Assembly: GCA_902362875.1 (NCBI GenBank)
Contig: CABIYF010000007.1
Coordinates: 59,556-123,555 of the forward strand
DNA: 64,000 nucleotides
Direction: 5' to 3'
From: Eubacteriaceae bacterium
GTDB taxonomy: Bacteria > Bacillota > Clostridia > Lachnospirales > Lachnospiraceae
Shown: positions 7,169-15,765 of the stretch, piece after piece
Layout of the letters: each line of letters begins with the position of its first letter
Numbering within the stretch: the stretch's first letter is position 1
Translations under genes and position numbers: made by a program
The notes under the pieces: generated by a model
Databases searched by the model: none
Seen by the model: the letters and a program-made list of their open reading frames with translations, nothing else
Told to the model about the DNA's origin: nothing

Positions 7169-8914
7169 TTATTCTTCTCCACGTTCCATGATAAGATCTG
7201 TGATAGATCCATTTGGTTTTACCATTGGCATTACAAGTTCTTCATTCTCTATGATAAATTCAATGATCGTTGGACCATCTGTTTTCGCTTTTGCCTTTTC
7301 AAATGCCGGGATGATTTCTTCTTTCTTAAAGACTCTGATTCCTTGAGCACCATAACTTTCCGCAAGTTTTACAAAATCCGGTGTGTATGGAGGACATTTT
7401 GAAAAGTCTCCATCACAATGATGTTCACAACTTTTTCTTCTTCTTAAACATGTACCTGCATATGCTTTATCATAGAAAAGATCCTGCCATTGTCTTACCA
7501 TTCCAAGGTATCCGTTGTTTAAGATACAGATTGTAATAGGAAGTTCCTGAATCACAGCAGTTGCAATCTCCTGCGAATTCATCTGGAATCCACCATCTCC
7601 AGATACACAGACAACTTCTCTTCCCGGATTACCGATCGCCGCTCCGATTGCTGCTGGAAGTCCATATCCCATTGTTCCAAGACCACCAGATGTCAACATC
7701 TGACGTTGTCCGTATAACTGCAGGAACTGTGTTGTCCACATCTGATTCTGTCCAACATCCGTTGTAACAATTGGTTCATCAAAATATTCATTGATCGCAT
7801 CGATCACTTGTTTTGGAACTAATTTTTCTTTTTCTTCCATTACTAATGGTTTTTGTTCATGCCATCCATTCATTGTAGACATCCATTCATCTACTTTGCA
7901 TGGTTCTTCATTCTCTGCAATCGATAACATCAGTGAAATTGCTTCTTTCGCATCTCCTACTAATGGGACATCAACTGTAACATTCTTAGAAATTGCTGCT
8001 GTATCAATGTCAATATGGATGATCTTTGCATCGGATGCAAAGGTTCCAAGTTTTCCTGTGATTCGGTCATTAAATCTTGTACCAATAGAAATCAGAAGGT
8101 CACAGTTATTAACTGCCTGATTTGCAGCATAATTTCCATGCATTCCGATATTTCCATAATATAATTCGTGGTTTGTTGGTACGATCCCTCGTCCCATGAT
8201 CGTTGTAACTACTGGAATCTTTAATGTTTCCATTAATTTACGCATCTCTTCCTGAGCACCTGCAATCTTTGCACCACCACCAATTAAGAACAATGGACGT
8301 TTTGCTTCATAGATCATATTCATCGCACGAAGAATCTGTCCATGATGTGGTTTTGTATTTGGTTTATACCCACGGATATTTACTTCTTCTGGGTATTCAT
8401 CACTTCCAAGTTCTGCCATAACGTCTTTTGGAAGGTCTAATAAAACCGGACCCGGTTTTCCTGTTCTCGCAATATAAAACGCTTCTTTGATCAGACGGTT
8501 TAAATCCTCTCTTTTACGAACTACGATTACGAATTTTGCGATATTTCTTGTAACTCCGACAATGTCGATCTCCTGAAATGTATCATTTCCGATCAGATTT
8601 GTTGCCACCTGTCCAGTGAAGCATACCAATGGTACACTGTCATAATTAGCTGTTGCGATTCCTGTTACAAGGTTTGTTGCACCCGGTCCGCTTGTTGCAA
8701 GACAGACACCGACTTTCCCTGTAGATCTTGCATAGCCATCTGCTGCATGGATCAATCCCTGTTCGTGTCTTGGCAGAACCAGCTCCACCTGATTCTGTTT
8801 ATAAATCTCGTCAAAAATATCAATGACACATGCTCCAGGATATCCAAAGATCTTCTCAACGCCTTCTTCCTGCAATGCTTTTACCAGAAATTCATTTCCT
8901 GTCATTTTACCCAT
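7169..8914 (-). CDS. ilvB: Acetolactate synthase large (catalytic) subunit
   Basis: ThDP-dependent enzyme forming acetolactate or acetohydroxybutyrate, the first common step to Val, Leu and Ile. It shows the N-terminal ThDP pyrimidine domain (YPGACVIDIFDE, LPRHEQG with the catalytic Glu), the central domain, and the ThDP-Mg motif GDGGFQMN with NNGYLGM. I start it at ATG 8914 because GGAGGAG is 8 nt upstream. A longer frame to 8953 would overlap scpB by 38 nt. The scpB stop ends 1 nt before this ATG, suggesting coupled translation. Oddity: a cysteine-rich insertion at about 489-507 (C489, C496, C500, C507) that E. coli-type enzymes lack. Confidence 0.96.
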   Translation of the reverse strand: MGKMTGNEFLVKALQEEGVEKIFGYPGACVIDIFDEIYKQNQVELVLPRHEQGLIHAADGYARSTGKVGVCLATSGPGATNLVTGIATANYDSVPLVCFTGQVATNLIGNDTFQEIDIVGVTRNIAKFVIVVRKREDLNRLIKEAFYIARTGKPGPVLLDLPKDVMAELGSDEYPEEVNIRGYKPNTKPHHGQILRAMNMIYEAKRPLFLIGGGAKIAGAQEEMRKLMETLKIPVVTTIMGRGIVPTNHELYYGNIGMHGNYAANQAVNNCDLLISIGTRFNDRITGKLGTFASDAKIIHIDIDTAAISKNVTVDVPLVGDAKEAISLMLSIAENEEPCKVDEWMSTMNGWHEQKPLVMEEKEKLVPKQVIDAINEYFDEPIVTTDVGQNQMWTTQFLQLYGQRQMLTSGGLGTMGYGLPAAIGAAIGNPGREVVCVSGDGGFQMNSQEIATAVIQELPITICILNNGYLGMVRQWQDLFYDKAYAGTCLRRRKSCEHHCDGDFSKCPPYTPDFVKLAESYGAQGIRVFKKEEIIPAFEKAKAKTDGPTIIEFIIENEELVMPMVKPNGSITDLIMERGEE

Positions 8915-8915
8915 A

Positions 8916-9509
8916 CTACATCTCCTCCATCTCTTCTTCCAGATTAGCCTCATCCAGTGTATATTTCACTTCTTCCTGGGCTTGTATTTTAAAATCTTCC
9001 ACCTGTTCTTCTCCTACAACTGGAAGATCATCTGTTGATTTTACTCCAAAACATCTCAAAAATTCTTCTGTTGTGCGAAATAAGATCGGACGTCCGATCG
9101 CATCTAAACGTCCAGCCTCCCTGATCAACTGATATTCTAATAATTTATTGATCGCATGATCACATTTTACACCACGGATCGCTTCAATCTCCTGCTTCGT
9201 TACCGGCTGTTTATATGCAATGATCGATAACGTTTCAAGCATAACATCCGTAAGCCTTGGTTTCTTTGGATGGTTCACAATCCTTATCAACGATCCATAA
9301 TATTCTGTCTTTGTACAAAGCTGATAGGAATCATCTAGTTTCAGCAGCCTGATTCCTCTTCGTTCTTTGCTGTATTCCTTCTCTAATTGATCGATCAGTT
9401 CCTCAAATTCCTGATCTGTGGCATCAACTGCTTCCATCAGCTGCCGTCTGGTCACACTCGTTCCCATCGAAAATAAAATTCCCTCAATTGCTGCCAGTTT
9501 TTTCTCCAT
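8916..9509 (-). CDS. scpB: Segregation and condensation protein B
   Basis: Kleisin-associated subunit of the SMC-ScpAB condensin that compacts and segregates the chromosome. It has two winged-helix domains, with typical segments LLFSMG-type start (IEGILFSMG), LIRIVNHPKKPRLTD, LETLSIIAYKQPVTK and RPILFRTTEEFL. 197 residues is normal. It is preceded by scpA with a 6-nt gap. Its last codons (EEEMEEM) contain the ribosome site of ilvB. The acidic tail is common in the family. Confidence 0.95.
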   Translation of the reverse strand: MEKKLAAIEGILFSMGTSVTRRQLMEAVDATDQEFEELIDQLEKEYSKERRGIRLLKLDDSYQLCTKTEYYGSLIRIVNHPKKPRLTDVMLETLSIIAYKQPVTKQEIEAIRGVKCDHAINKLLEYQLIREAGRLDAIGRPILFRTTEEFLRCFGVKSTDDLPVVGEEQVEDFKIQAQEEVKYTLDEANLEEEMEEM

Positions 9510-9515
9510 AAACCA

Positions 9516-10256
9516 TTACTCCACTGCCTCTATATAAATATCACTTCCGACATCATCCTGCCGGGCATAAATCTTTCCTGTCTTCATCAGTTCCAGCACT
9601 GATAAAAATGTGACTATGACCGCTTCTTTCGTTTCCTGTTCATTCAAAAGATCATAAAAGCTCACATTCTTATATTTCATAATGTAATTGCTGACTTCTG
9701 TCATTTTGTCTTCCAGTTTGATCTCTTCTTGTTTGATCTCTCCAAATTCACTTCGAATTGGATCAAGCTTATCCTGCCGTTTTCTCATAACAAACGAAAA
9801 AACTTCAGATAATCTTTGTAATGTAATATCTGAAAGGATCTCCTGCGGATCTACATCTTCTCTGTATACAAGAACCTGTGGCGGGATATCCGGTGATCTG
9901 AAAAAGCTTTTCTCAGCTGCCATCTCTCGTTCCTTAAGCTGTAAGGATGCATATTTGTAGATCTTATACTCGATCAGTCTTCTTACAAGTTCTTCTCTTG
10001 GATCTCCTTCTTCTTCCTCTTCTTCTCCTGCTGGAAGCAGCATCTTTGCCTTAATCTTTAAAAGTGTTGCCGCCATAACAAGGAATTCGCTCATCACATC
10101 CAGATCTTCCTCTTCCATTGATCGTATATATGAAAGGTACTGGCTTGTGATCTCTGAAATCGGGATATCATAAATATCCACCTTATTCTTCTCGATCAGA
10201 TGCAAAAGAAGATCCAGTGGACCTTCAAATACATTAATCTTAATATCAATTCCCAT
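9516..10256 (-). CDS. scpA: Segregation and condensation protein A
   Basis: Kleisin subunit that bridges the SMC heads. The N-terminal signature FEGPLDLLLHLIEKNKVDIY is followed by EFLVMAATLLKIKAKMLLP (SMC-neck binding helices), an acidic linker and a C-terminal winged helix ending ELMKTGKI. 246 residues is normal. ATG at 10256 begins 3 nt before the stop of the upstream metallophosphoesterase, and its ribosome site lies inside that gene. Confidence 0.95.
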   Translation of the reverse strand: MGIDIKINVFEGPLDLLLHLIEKNKVDIYDIPISEITSQYLSYIRSMEEEDLDVMSEFLVMAATLLKIKAKMLLPAGEEEEEEGDPREELVRRLIEYKIYKYASLQLKEREMAAEKSFFRSPDIPPQVLVYREDVDPQEILSDITLQRLSEVFSFVMRKRQDKLDPIRSEFGEIKQEEIKLEDKMTEVSNYIMKYKNVSFYDLLNEQETKEAVIVTFLSVLELMKTGKIYARQDDVGSDIYIEAVE

Positions 10257-10259
10257 AGA

Positions 10260-11150
10260 TTAATCTCGCTTCTTAATTAGTTCAATACATGAAATCTCTG
10301 GTTCGTTAAACATCCTTAGTTTGATCGAATGATTGCCTAAACCTCTGCTTAACACCATCGTTGTATTTCCTTCATAAAATTCTCCCGCATCATACTTTGG
10401 GAAAATCTGAAACTGTGGTGAAATCACCCCACCAAGTTTCGGAATCCTGATCATTCCACCATGAAAATGCCCGGAAAGTACAAGATCACTTCCCCATTGT
10501 GCATAGGTCTTTAAATAATTAGGATTATGTGCCAGAAGAATATGAAAAATGTTCCCAGGCGATCTTCCAACAACGGATTCCATATGTGAAAGAGGCATCT
10601 GTGGAACATGAAATCTCTGATAGTACTTCTTCTCCAGATCAAATGCAGTCAGTGAAATAAAACCTGTTTCACTTTGTATCACAATTGTCTCATTGGACAT
10701 ATGGTAAACACCGCACTCTTTCAGATTATGAATATAATCTTTATATCTGACTCCGAAAACTTCTTCATTCCTTGCAAGTTTCAACTCATGGTTTCCATCT
10801 GCATAGTAAACCTGATACTTCTGTGCAAGTCGTTTCATCAGAGAAAGCGGTATCTCTTCATCCATGGATTCATGGCTTATTACCATATCCCCACCGACCA
10901 GGATCACATCTGGATCACATTCATCAATCTTCCTGATCAACTCTTCATTGTCTTCTCCAAACTGTGCACAATGAAGATCTGTAAGAAATACGATCCTATA
11001 TCCGTCAAATGTCTCTGGAATCTTATTGGATTCTACTTTATAATGTTCAACTGTTAATTTCTTATTTTCATAGCTGCTAAAAAGCGCTGCCGCGGCAATT
11101 CCCAAAACCAGCAACGCTACTATGATCCATATCCATAAAGGAATAATCAT
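10260..11150 (-). CDS. Membrane-anchored metallophosphoesterase (YkuE/YaeI type)
   Basis: Calcineurin-like phosphoesterase with an N-terminal membrane segment (about residues 3-23) placing the catalytic domain outside the membrane. Di-metal ligands are visible in order: LTDLHCAQFG, VGGDMV, DGNHE, LLAHNPN and SGHFHGG. This pattern matches the YaeI/YkuE group, of which YaeI has been described as a phosphodiesterase with UDP-diacylglucosamine pyrophosphatase activity. The true substrate here is unknown. The start is ATG 11150 with AAGGAG 5 nt upstream; an upstream in-frame GTG at 11156 overlaps that site. It is the first gene of the scpAB-ilvBN transcript. Confidence 0.85.
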   Translation of the reverse strand: MIIPLWIWIIVALLVLGIAAAALFSSYENKKLTVEHYKVESNKIPETFDGYRIVFLTDLHCAQFGEDNEELIRKIDECDPDVILVGGDMVISHESMDEEIPLSLMKRLAQKYQVYYADGNHELKLARNEEVFGVRYKDYIHNLKECGVYHMSNETIVIQSETGFISLTAFDLEKKYYQRFHVPQMPLSHMESVVGRSPGNIFHILLAHNPNYLKTYAQWGSDLVLSGHFHGGMIRIPKLGGVISPQFQIFPKYDAGEFYEGNTTMVLSRGLGNHSIKLRMFNEPEISCIELIKKRD

Positions 11151-11204
11151 AAACACTCCTTTTCTGTTCCCAATCTGTCATTTCCTTCGTAAGTGTCTTT
11201 TCCT

Positions 11205-11233
11205 ATTTTACTAGATATAGACAAAAAAAACAA
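11205..11233 (-). promoter_or_regulatory. Promoter of the phosphoesterase-scpAB-ilvBN operon
   Basis: Minus-strand TTGTTT (11228-11233) and TAAAAT (11205-11210) have a 17-nt spacer. It is the only clear promoter between the preceding terminator and 11150. No leader-peptide or T-box structure is evident, so branched-chain amino acid control is not visible here. Confidence 0.55.
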
Positions 11234-11270
11234 CCCATACCCCAATCTTCATGGAAATATTACACAACAT

Positions 11271-11301
11271 AAAAAAGGCGTCTGCTCGTGACGCCTTTTT
11301 A
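11271..11301. terminator. Terminator after the sorbitol operon
   Basis: AAAAAGGCGTC and GACGCCTTTTT form an 11-bp stem with a 7-nt loop (11272-11300). Minus-strand RNA ends in TTTTTTATG, stopping the srl transcript downstream of srlB. The element is symmetric and could also work on the plus strand. Confidence 0.9.
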
Positions 11302-11339
11302 CTATAATTTGCTATGTCTGTTTTGCAAGGAAAGCAGCC

Positions 11340-11693
11340 TTATTTCACAATTGCGATCGTGCTTCCGATATCAAGTGCTGGAAGCTCGGCTTTTTCCATG
11401 CAGATCGTTCCTGGAAGACACTCAGCGTCTTCTCCACCGAAATTATATGTAACATGTCCTAAATTTTTCAGATTCTCGTTGGCAACTTCTCCAACTTTTA
11501 CAATCTTAAATTCTTTTCCGTCAATTACAAGTTTACATCCAGGAGTTACTTCTCCATCTACTGGATTTACATCGATGGAATAGCAGAAATCTTTCAGTGT
11601 ATCTGGTGCGTTATCACCAAATGTAACGAAGATTCCTTCTTCTTTAAATGCGTCTACCATAGCTCCTTTTCCTTTAATCGTTACCTGATACAT
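11340..11693 (-). CDS. srlB: PTS sorbitol transporter subunit IIA
   Basis: Glucitol/sorbitol EIIA (117 aa), which accepts phosphate from HPr and passes it to EIIB. Family features are the N-terminal beta strands, the VGEVANENLKNLGHVTYNF segment and ELPGT-like CLPGTICM. Oddity: E. coli SrlB has its phospho-histidine (H43, from memory) in CFIHCH, but here the aligned stretch is CYSIDV and carries no histidine. The only histidine is H80 in NLGHVTY. Either H80 is the phosphate carrier or the subunit is altered. It is the last gene of the operon, 34 nt after srlE. Confidence 0.88.
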   Translation of the reverse strand: MYQVTIKGKGAMVDAFKEEGIFVTFGDNAPDTLKDFCYSIDVNPVDGEVTPGCKLVIDGKEFKIVKVGEVANENLKNLGHVTYNFGGEDAECLPGTICMEKAELPALDIGSTIAIVK

Positions 11694-11727
11694 AATACTA
11701 CTTTCCTTTCTTACTTAATTATTATCT

Positions 11728-12741
11728 TTATTTTGCTGCATATAATCCAAAGCTTGCTAAGTAACCAACAATAACTCGAGGTACACCCGTAATAAATCTT
11801 GAATACAGTACAGCTGGTACCCCAACTTCTACCGTTTCAGGATCTGCTTCCGCAAGTCCAAGTCCTACTGGAACAAAGTCACAAGCACACTGTGTATTGA
11901 TTGCAAATAATGCAGGAAGTGCAAGGCTTGGTTCAATGTTTCCTTTACCAATTTCTACACCGATCAATGTTCCAACGATCTGAGCAATTACAGCTCCAGG
12001 TCCAAGCAGACAGCTTAAGAACGGAATAGAACAGATAAATCCTAAAATGACAAGTCCGATGATGTTTCCACATAATGGCTGCAATAATTTTGCAAACCAG
12101 TTACCAAATCCAGATCCCTGAATGATACCAATTAACAGTGACACAAATCCCATGAATGGAATGATCGTATGAAGTACTGTGTTTGTAGATTCTTTCGCTG
12201 CACTATTGAAAGTAGCAACGACTTTACCAGCTCCCATACCAATTCTCTGAATAAAACTTGATTTTGATGAGCTTCCCATTGTTTCAGATACTTTCTTATC
12301 TGCACTGTATTTGAAGTCTTTTTCTTCTTTTGCAGGTGCTGCTTCTGAAATAGGTGCTGCAGATCCATCTGCTAATGCAATATTATCGTTTTTAACACCG
12401 GATACATAAATATCTTCTGTAATATATTTTGCCATTGGTCCTGATTTACCAACTGGGTTGATGTTGATCGTTGGGATTCTCTTCTGTGGATAAATTCCGC
12501 AGCGAAGAGTTCCACCACAGTCGATGATAACAAGGAAGATTTCTTCTTCTGGAACAGATGTTTTAAATCCGTTAACTGGACGGCATCCTGTTAATTCTAC
12601 GATCTTAGGCAGGATATCCGGCTCTGCTCCACCACCTGTGATATATAATAATACGTCTTTTCCTTCTTTTGGTTCTACCGTTAATGGACCACCAAATCCA
12701 CCACTTCCCTGTGTGATCGTAATCGCTCTATATTCTGACAT
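11728..12741 (-). CDS. srlE: PTS sorbitol transporter subunit IIBC
   Basis: N-terminal cytoplasmic EIIB domain (about 1-115) with the expected phospho-cysteine region IIDCGGTLRCGIYP (C75; C81 nearby). A polar linker (about 120-165) and the C-terminal half of the membrane domain (about 180-335) with several hydrophobic helices follow. With SrlA it forms the channel that imports sorbitol as sorbitol-6-phosphate. 337 residues matches GutE-type proteins. ATG at 12741 has AGGAGG upstream. Its neighbours srlA (upstream) and srlB (downstream) complete the permease. Confidence 0.93.
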   Translation of the reverse strand: MSEYRAITITQGSGGFGGPLTVEPKEGKDVLLYITGGGAEPDILPKIVELTGCRPVNGFKTSVPEEEIFLVIIDCGGTLRCGIYPQKRIPTININPVGKSGPMAKYITEDIYVSGVKNDNIALADGSAAPISEAAPAKEEKDFKYSADKKVSETMGSSSKSSFIQRIGMGAGKVVATFNSAAKESTNTVLHTIIPFMGFVSLLIGIIQGSGFGNWFAKLLQPLCGNIIGLVILGFICSIPFLSCLLGPGAVIAQIVGTLIGVEIGKGNIEPSLALPALFAINTQCACDFVPVGLGLAEADPETVEVGVPAVLYSRFITGVPRVIVGYLASFGLYAAK

Positions 12742-12777
12742 AGTTTTTCCTCCTATTATATATGTAAAAAATCCATC

Positions 12778-13320
12778 TTATTTTAATTCGTTACTTAATT
12801 CGATTCCCTGCTGTTTCATAACCATCTTTGTTGTAAAGTCTGTCACCCATCCTGAGAAGAAGTTCATAACAAGACCAACTAACATGTAACGAAGACCTAA
12901 TTCTGTCATATCAAATCCTGCTTTTTGTACTCCTTGTGCAATTCCAAGGTAGATAAAAATTTCACCTGGGTTGATATGAGAGAAGATTCCACTGTTTGTG
13001 TGGCAGTGATAAGATGCGGATGCATAGTAACTTGGTTTCATTCTCTCTGGAAGGAATTTACCCATAGATAATGCCATTGGGTTTCCTAACATAAATGCTG
13101 AAATAAATGGTAATACTCCATATGCAAGAATTACATTTCCAGAACATAATTTTGCAAATTTGTTAACTCGATCCTGTCCGATCAATGCGATGATCGTATT
13201 CATTAAGATCAACAGTAATAATACTTTTGGGACAATTCCTGACACCCAGCTGATAAATGTTTCTGCACCTGTATCAAATAATCCCATAAATCCTGATGCA
13301 CCTTTTATAATAATATCCAT
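12778..13320 (-). CDS. srlA: PTS sorbitol transporter subunit IIC
   Basis: EIIC2 membrane subunit (180 aa) with hydrophobic segments around 20-45, 65-85, 125-145 and 150-175. Characteristic stretches are GVLPFISAFMLGNPMALSMG and SYHCHTNSGIFSHINPGE. It forms the sorbitol translocation channel with the C-terminal part of SrlE. ATG at 13320 has AAAGGAG upstream and lies 18 nt after srlM. Confidence 0.93.
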   Translation of the reverse strand: MDIIIKGASGFMGLFDTGAETFISWVSGIVPKVLLLLILMNTIIALIGQDRVNKFAKLCSGNVILAYGVLPFISAFMLGNPMALSMGKFLPERMKPSYYASASYHCHTNSGIFSHINPGEIFIYLGIAQGVQKAGFDMTELGLRYMLVGLVMNFFSGWVTDFTTKMVMKQQGIELSNELK

Positions 13321-13337
13321 AAAAATCTCCTTTCATT

Positions 13338-13787
13338 TCAGGCTTTTTTCTTATTGACCCCGTAGATCCTGTCTCCAATTCTTGTTAACAGTCCCGGTTT
13401 CTCTAAGACTTCGCCTCCACTCATGATCGTGTTGTAATTTGAGGAAGCATCAAGCACTGCTCGTCTTAAGGATACACCAATCGTTGCACAATCATTCTTT
13501 GTGATCGTTCCAACATCGATACCATTAAAGAAATCCCAATCTTTAAATCTGGCTAACATTGTGAATCCTCTCATAAAGCAGCCTTTTATGATCACACCAT
13601 CCTGATCGATCGCAAACATCACAATCGCGCCTGCATGAAATCCACCTTTTGCTTTTCCAATCGCAACACGCCCCATTTTACGAAGCCTTGTATAATATTT
13701 ATTAAAACTTCTCATCTGCACCATTTGAAATAAAAACTGCAAGATGAATGCTGACAGCAGTGCTGCTGCAATGACCATAAATGACAT
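13338..13787 (-). CDS. srlM: Glucitol operon activator-like protein SrlM/GutM
   Basis: GutM family (149 aa). It has one N-terminal membrane segment (about 3-22) followed by a conserved soluble domain: NKYYTRLRKMGRVAIGKAKGG, ARFKDWDFFNGIDV and AVLDASSNY. GutM was named as an accessory activator of the E. coli gut operon, but the mechanism is unclear. Its position between regulator and permease genes matches sorbitol operons of other Firmicutes. Confidence 0.88.
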   Translation of the reverse strand: MSFMVIAAALLSAFILQFLFQMVQMRSFNKYYTRLRKMGRVAIGKAKGGFHAGAIVMFAIDQDGVIIKGCFMRGFTMLARFKDWDFFNGIDVGTITKNDCATIGVSLRRAVLDASSNYNTIMSGGEVLEKPGLLTRIGDRIYGVNKKKA

Positions 13788-13805
13788 TTTCTTCCTCCTT
13801 TTCGT

Positions 13806-15725
13806 TTACTCAAATATATTATTTTCTTCTGCTACATACAAAAGAAACTCTCTGTAACTTTCCATGCTTTGAATCTTCGGCAGTACATCCGGATTCTTTC
13901 CTATGGATAAAATATCATCATATAATCTTATCAGTACCGTATCATCTTCCATTGATTCCGGAATTCCAAGTAAAATAACAAGTCTGATACTTCCATATTT
14001 TTCATCCTTTAACATATTCGGAAATACACCAAGTGCCAATGTTAACTTTGGCAGCATATTTTTCGTATGTGGGAATGCAATATTCTGATCTAAGACCATC
14101 GTAGAATATTTTTCTCTTTCCCTGACTCTTTGTGCAAATCCTGCGTCAAGATCTCCCTGATTGGTCAGTGATCTTACCATCCGATCGATATTCTCATCAT
14201 AGGAACTGTCTTCATCTAATACAAAAAATCTTGTCTCATCTAATAAATTCATAAACAAAGAATCAATCCCTTTTCGGATACTTCTTCCGGCTTCAGATAA
14301 ATATCTGATATTTTCAAACTTTCTTTGAATATACTCTCTGTCAAACACTTCATCCATAAATATAACAGGTGTTTGTGTATCAATATCCAATTCCATTGTT
14401 GTCACGATATAATCAAAAGTATCTTTCTTTTGTTCGTCAAATTCTGCATAAAAGAATTCAAATTCCGGTTCGATATCAAATACTTTCTTTAACTGATTTT
14501 CAATCAGGCGCCCAATGATTTTTCCAGATCCACATACAATTGCGATCCTGCAACGCTTTTTCTCTGGTTCCTGCTCTACCAAAAACACACCAAAATAAGC
14601 AGCTAAAAATCCCATCTCATCTTCTGTCATTTTGATATCAGCTCGTTCTTCCAAGACTTCTTTTCCAATCTCCGCCATCTTATATGCAACGCTGTATTTA
14701 TTCTTAAAATCATCTACCATCGGATTATAAATATGGAATCCATATCTTAAACGGTTGATCATAAAAAATACATGATATACAAAATCATCAAACAATTCAT
14801 TTGCGATCACTGTCACATTCAGTTCTTCTTTGATCCGGTCTAACATCTCGATGATCAGATCCGCAACACCTTCTGAAATACTGATCTTTTGCTCAATCTC
14901 CGCTGTATTGGCTGGTGTACGCATGCCTGCTACAGAAATGCTTAAAAACAATCGTTCTTCTTTTGATATTTCATACCCTTTGACCTGTTCAATCTCATCT
15001 AAAAACTCATCCACAATGTTATAAGCGGAACTTTGATATAACTCTTCATATTTTTGTTCCAATGTCTCAATCATATGACCACTTTCTATTCTCTGGATCA
15101 TCACGACAAAAAATCGATATAAGAATCCAAATCCAAGTGCATCCATACCTAGTCTTTCCTGAAAATCATATAGTTTTTCACGGATCGTCTGTCCTAATGG
15201 AAAGTTTAAATACAACTGTTCATAAATATTCTCAAGAACAAACATTCTGATCTTAAACTCATCTCCGCAAAGAGTAAGTCCTGTATTCGCCTTTCCTTTG
15301 ATCTGCAGATTATATTTATCGATTGCTTTGCGCAAACGATTCAGGTCACTGATCGTTGTTGTTCTGGCAACTTTCATCTCCTCAGAAAGATCGTCTGTAA
15401 GGTACGGTTCCTTGGCATGCATCAGCTGCCAGAACATATAAGCCATTCTTGTCTGACTGGAATTAAACAGATCATCCTGCGCACAAATCTTATTTCTGAT
15501 CTCCGAAAATCCATTCGGAGCAAATACGATCAGTTTGCATTCGCCTTTATTATTACTAATGCAGGCATATCCACCAAGCAGACAGTTTAATTCTTTAATA
15601 TCATTACGGATCGTCTTTTGGGATACATTAAGCTTTGTTGCGAGGGTTTCCACGCTACAAACAGACTGCATTTCAATATTCTTTAAAATTGTTGCGATTC
15701 TGTTTTCATTATTAAAAAGCTTCAT
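13806..15725 (-). CDS. srlR: PRD-containing sorbitol operon activator (MtlR/LicR type)
   Basis: Transcription activator controlled by PTS phosphorylation. Domains in order are an N-terminal helix-turn-helix (about 5-60, LATKLNVSQKTIRNDIKELN), a second winged-helix region, two PRD domains (about 175-395), an EIIB-like domain starting IAIVCGSGKIIGRLIENQL with its cysteine, and a C-terminal EIIA-like domain with AFPHTKN carrying the phosphorylatable histidine. 639 residues fits the class. Being inside the operon, between srlD and srlM, it likely activates its own promoter upstream of srlD when sorbitol is present. Confidence 0.9.
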   Translation of the reverse strand: MKLFNNENRIATILKNIEMQSVCSVETLATKLNVSQKTIRNDIKELNCLLGGYACISNNKGECKLIVFAPNGFSEIRNKICAQDDLFNSSQTRMAYMFWQLMHAKEPYLTDDLSEEMKVARTTTISDLNRLRKAIDKYNLQIKGKANTGLTLCGDEFKIRMFVLENIYEQLYLNFPLGQTIREKLYDFQERLGMDALGFGFLYRFFVVMIQRIESGHMIETLEQKYEELYQSSAYNIVDEFLDEIEQVKGYEISKEERLFLSISVAGMRTPANTAEIEQKISISEGVADLIIEMLDRIKEELNVTVIANELFDDFVYHVFFMINRLRYGFHIYNPMVDDFKNKYSVAYKMAEIGKEVLEERADIKMTEDEMGFLAAYFGVFLVEQEPEKKRCRIAIVCGSGKIIGRLIENQLKKVFDIEPEFEFFYAEFDEQKKDTFDYIVTTMELDIDTQTPVIFMDEVFDREYIQRKFENIRYLSEAGRSIRKGIDSLFMNLLDETRFFVLDEDSSYDENIDRMVRSLTNQGDLDAGFAQRVREREKYSTMVLDQNIAFPHTKNMLPKLTLALGVFPNMLKDEKYGSIRLVILLGIPESMEDDTVLIRLYDDILSIGKNPDVLPKIQSMESYREFLLYVAEENNIFE

Positions 15726-15765
15726 TTTGATCCTCTTTTCTTTTGATACAGGTTACTGATTGTTT

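Noticed and set aside
8915..8953. Upstream extension of ilvB
   Set aside because: The longer frame begins inside scpB, while GGAGGAG is ideally placed for ATG 8914.
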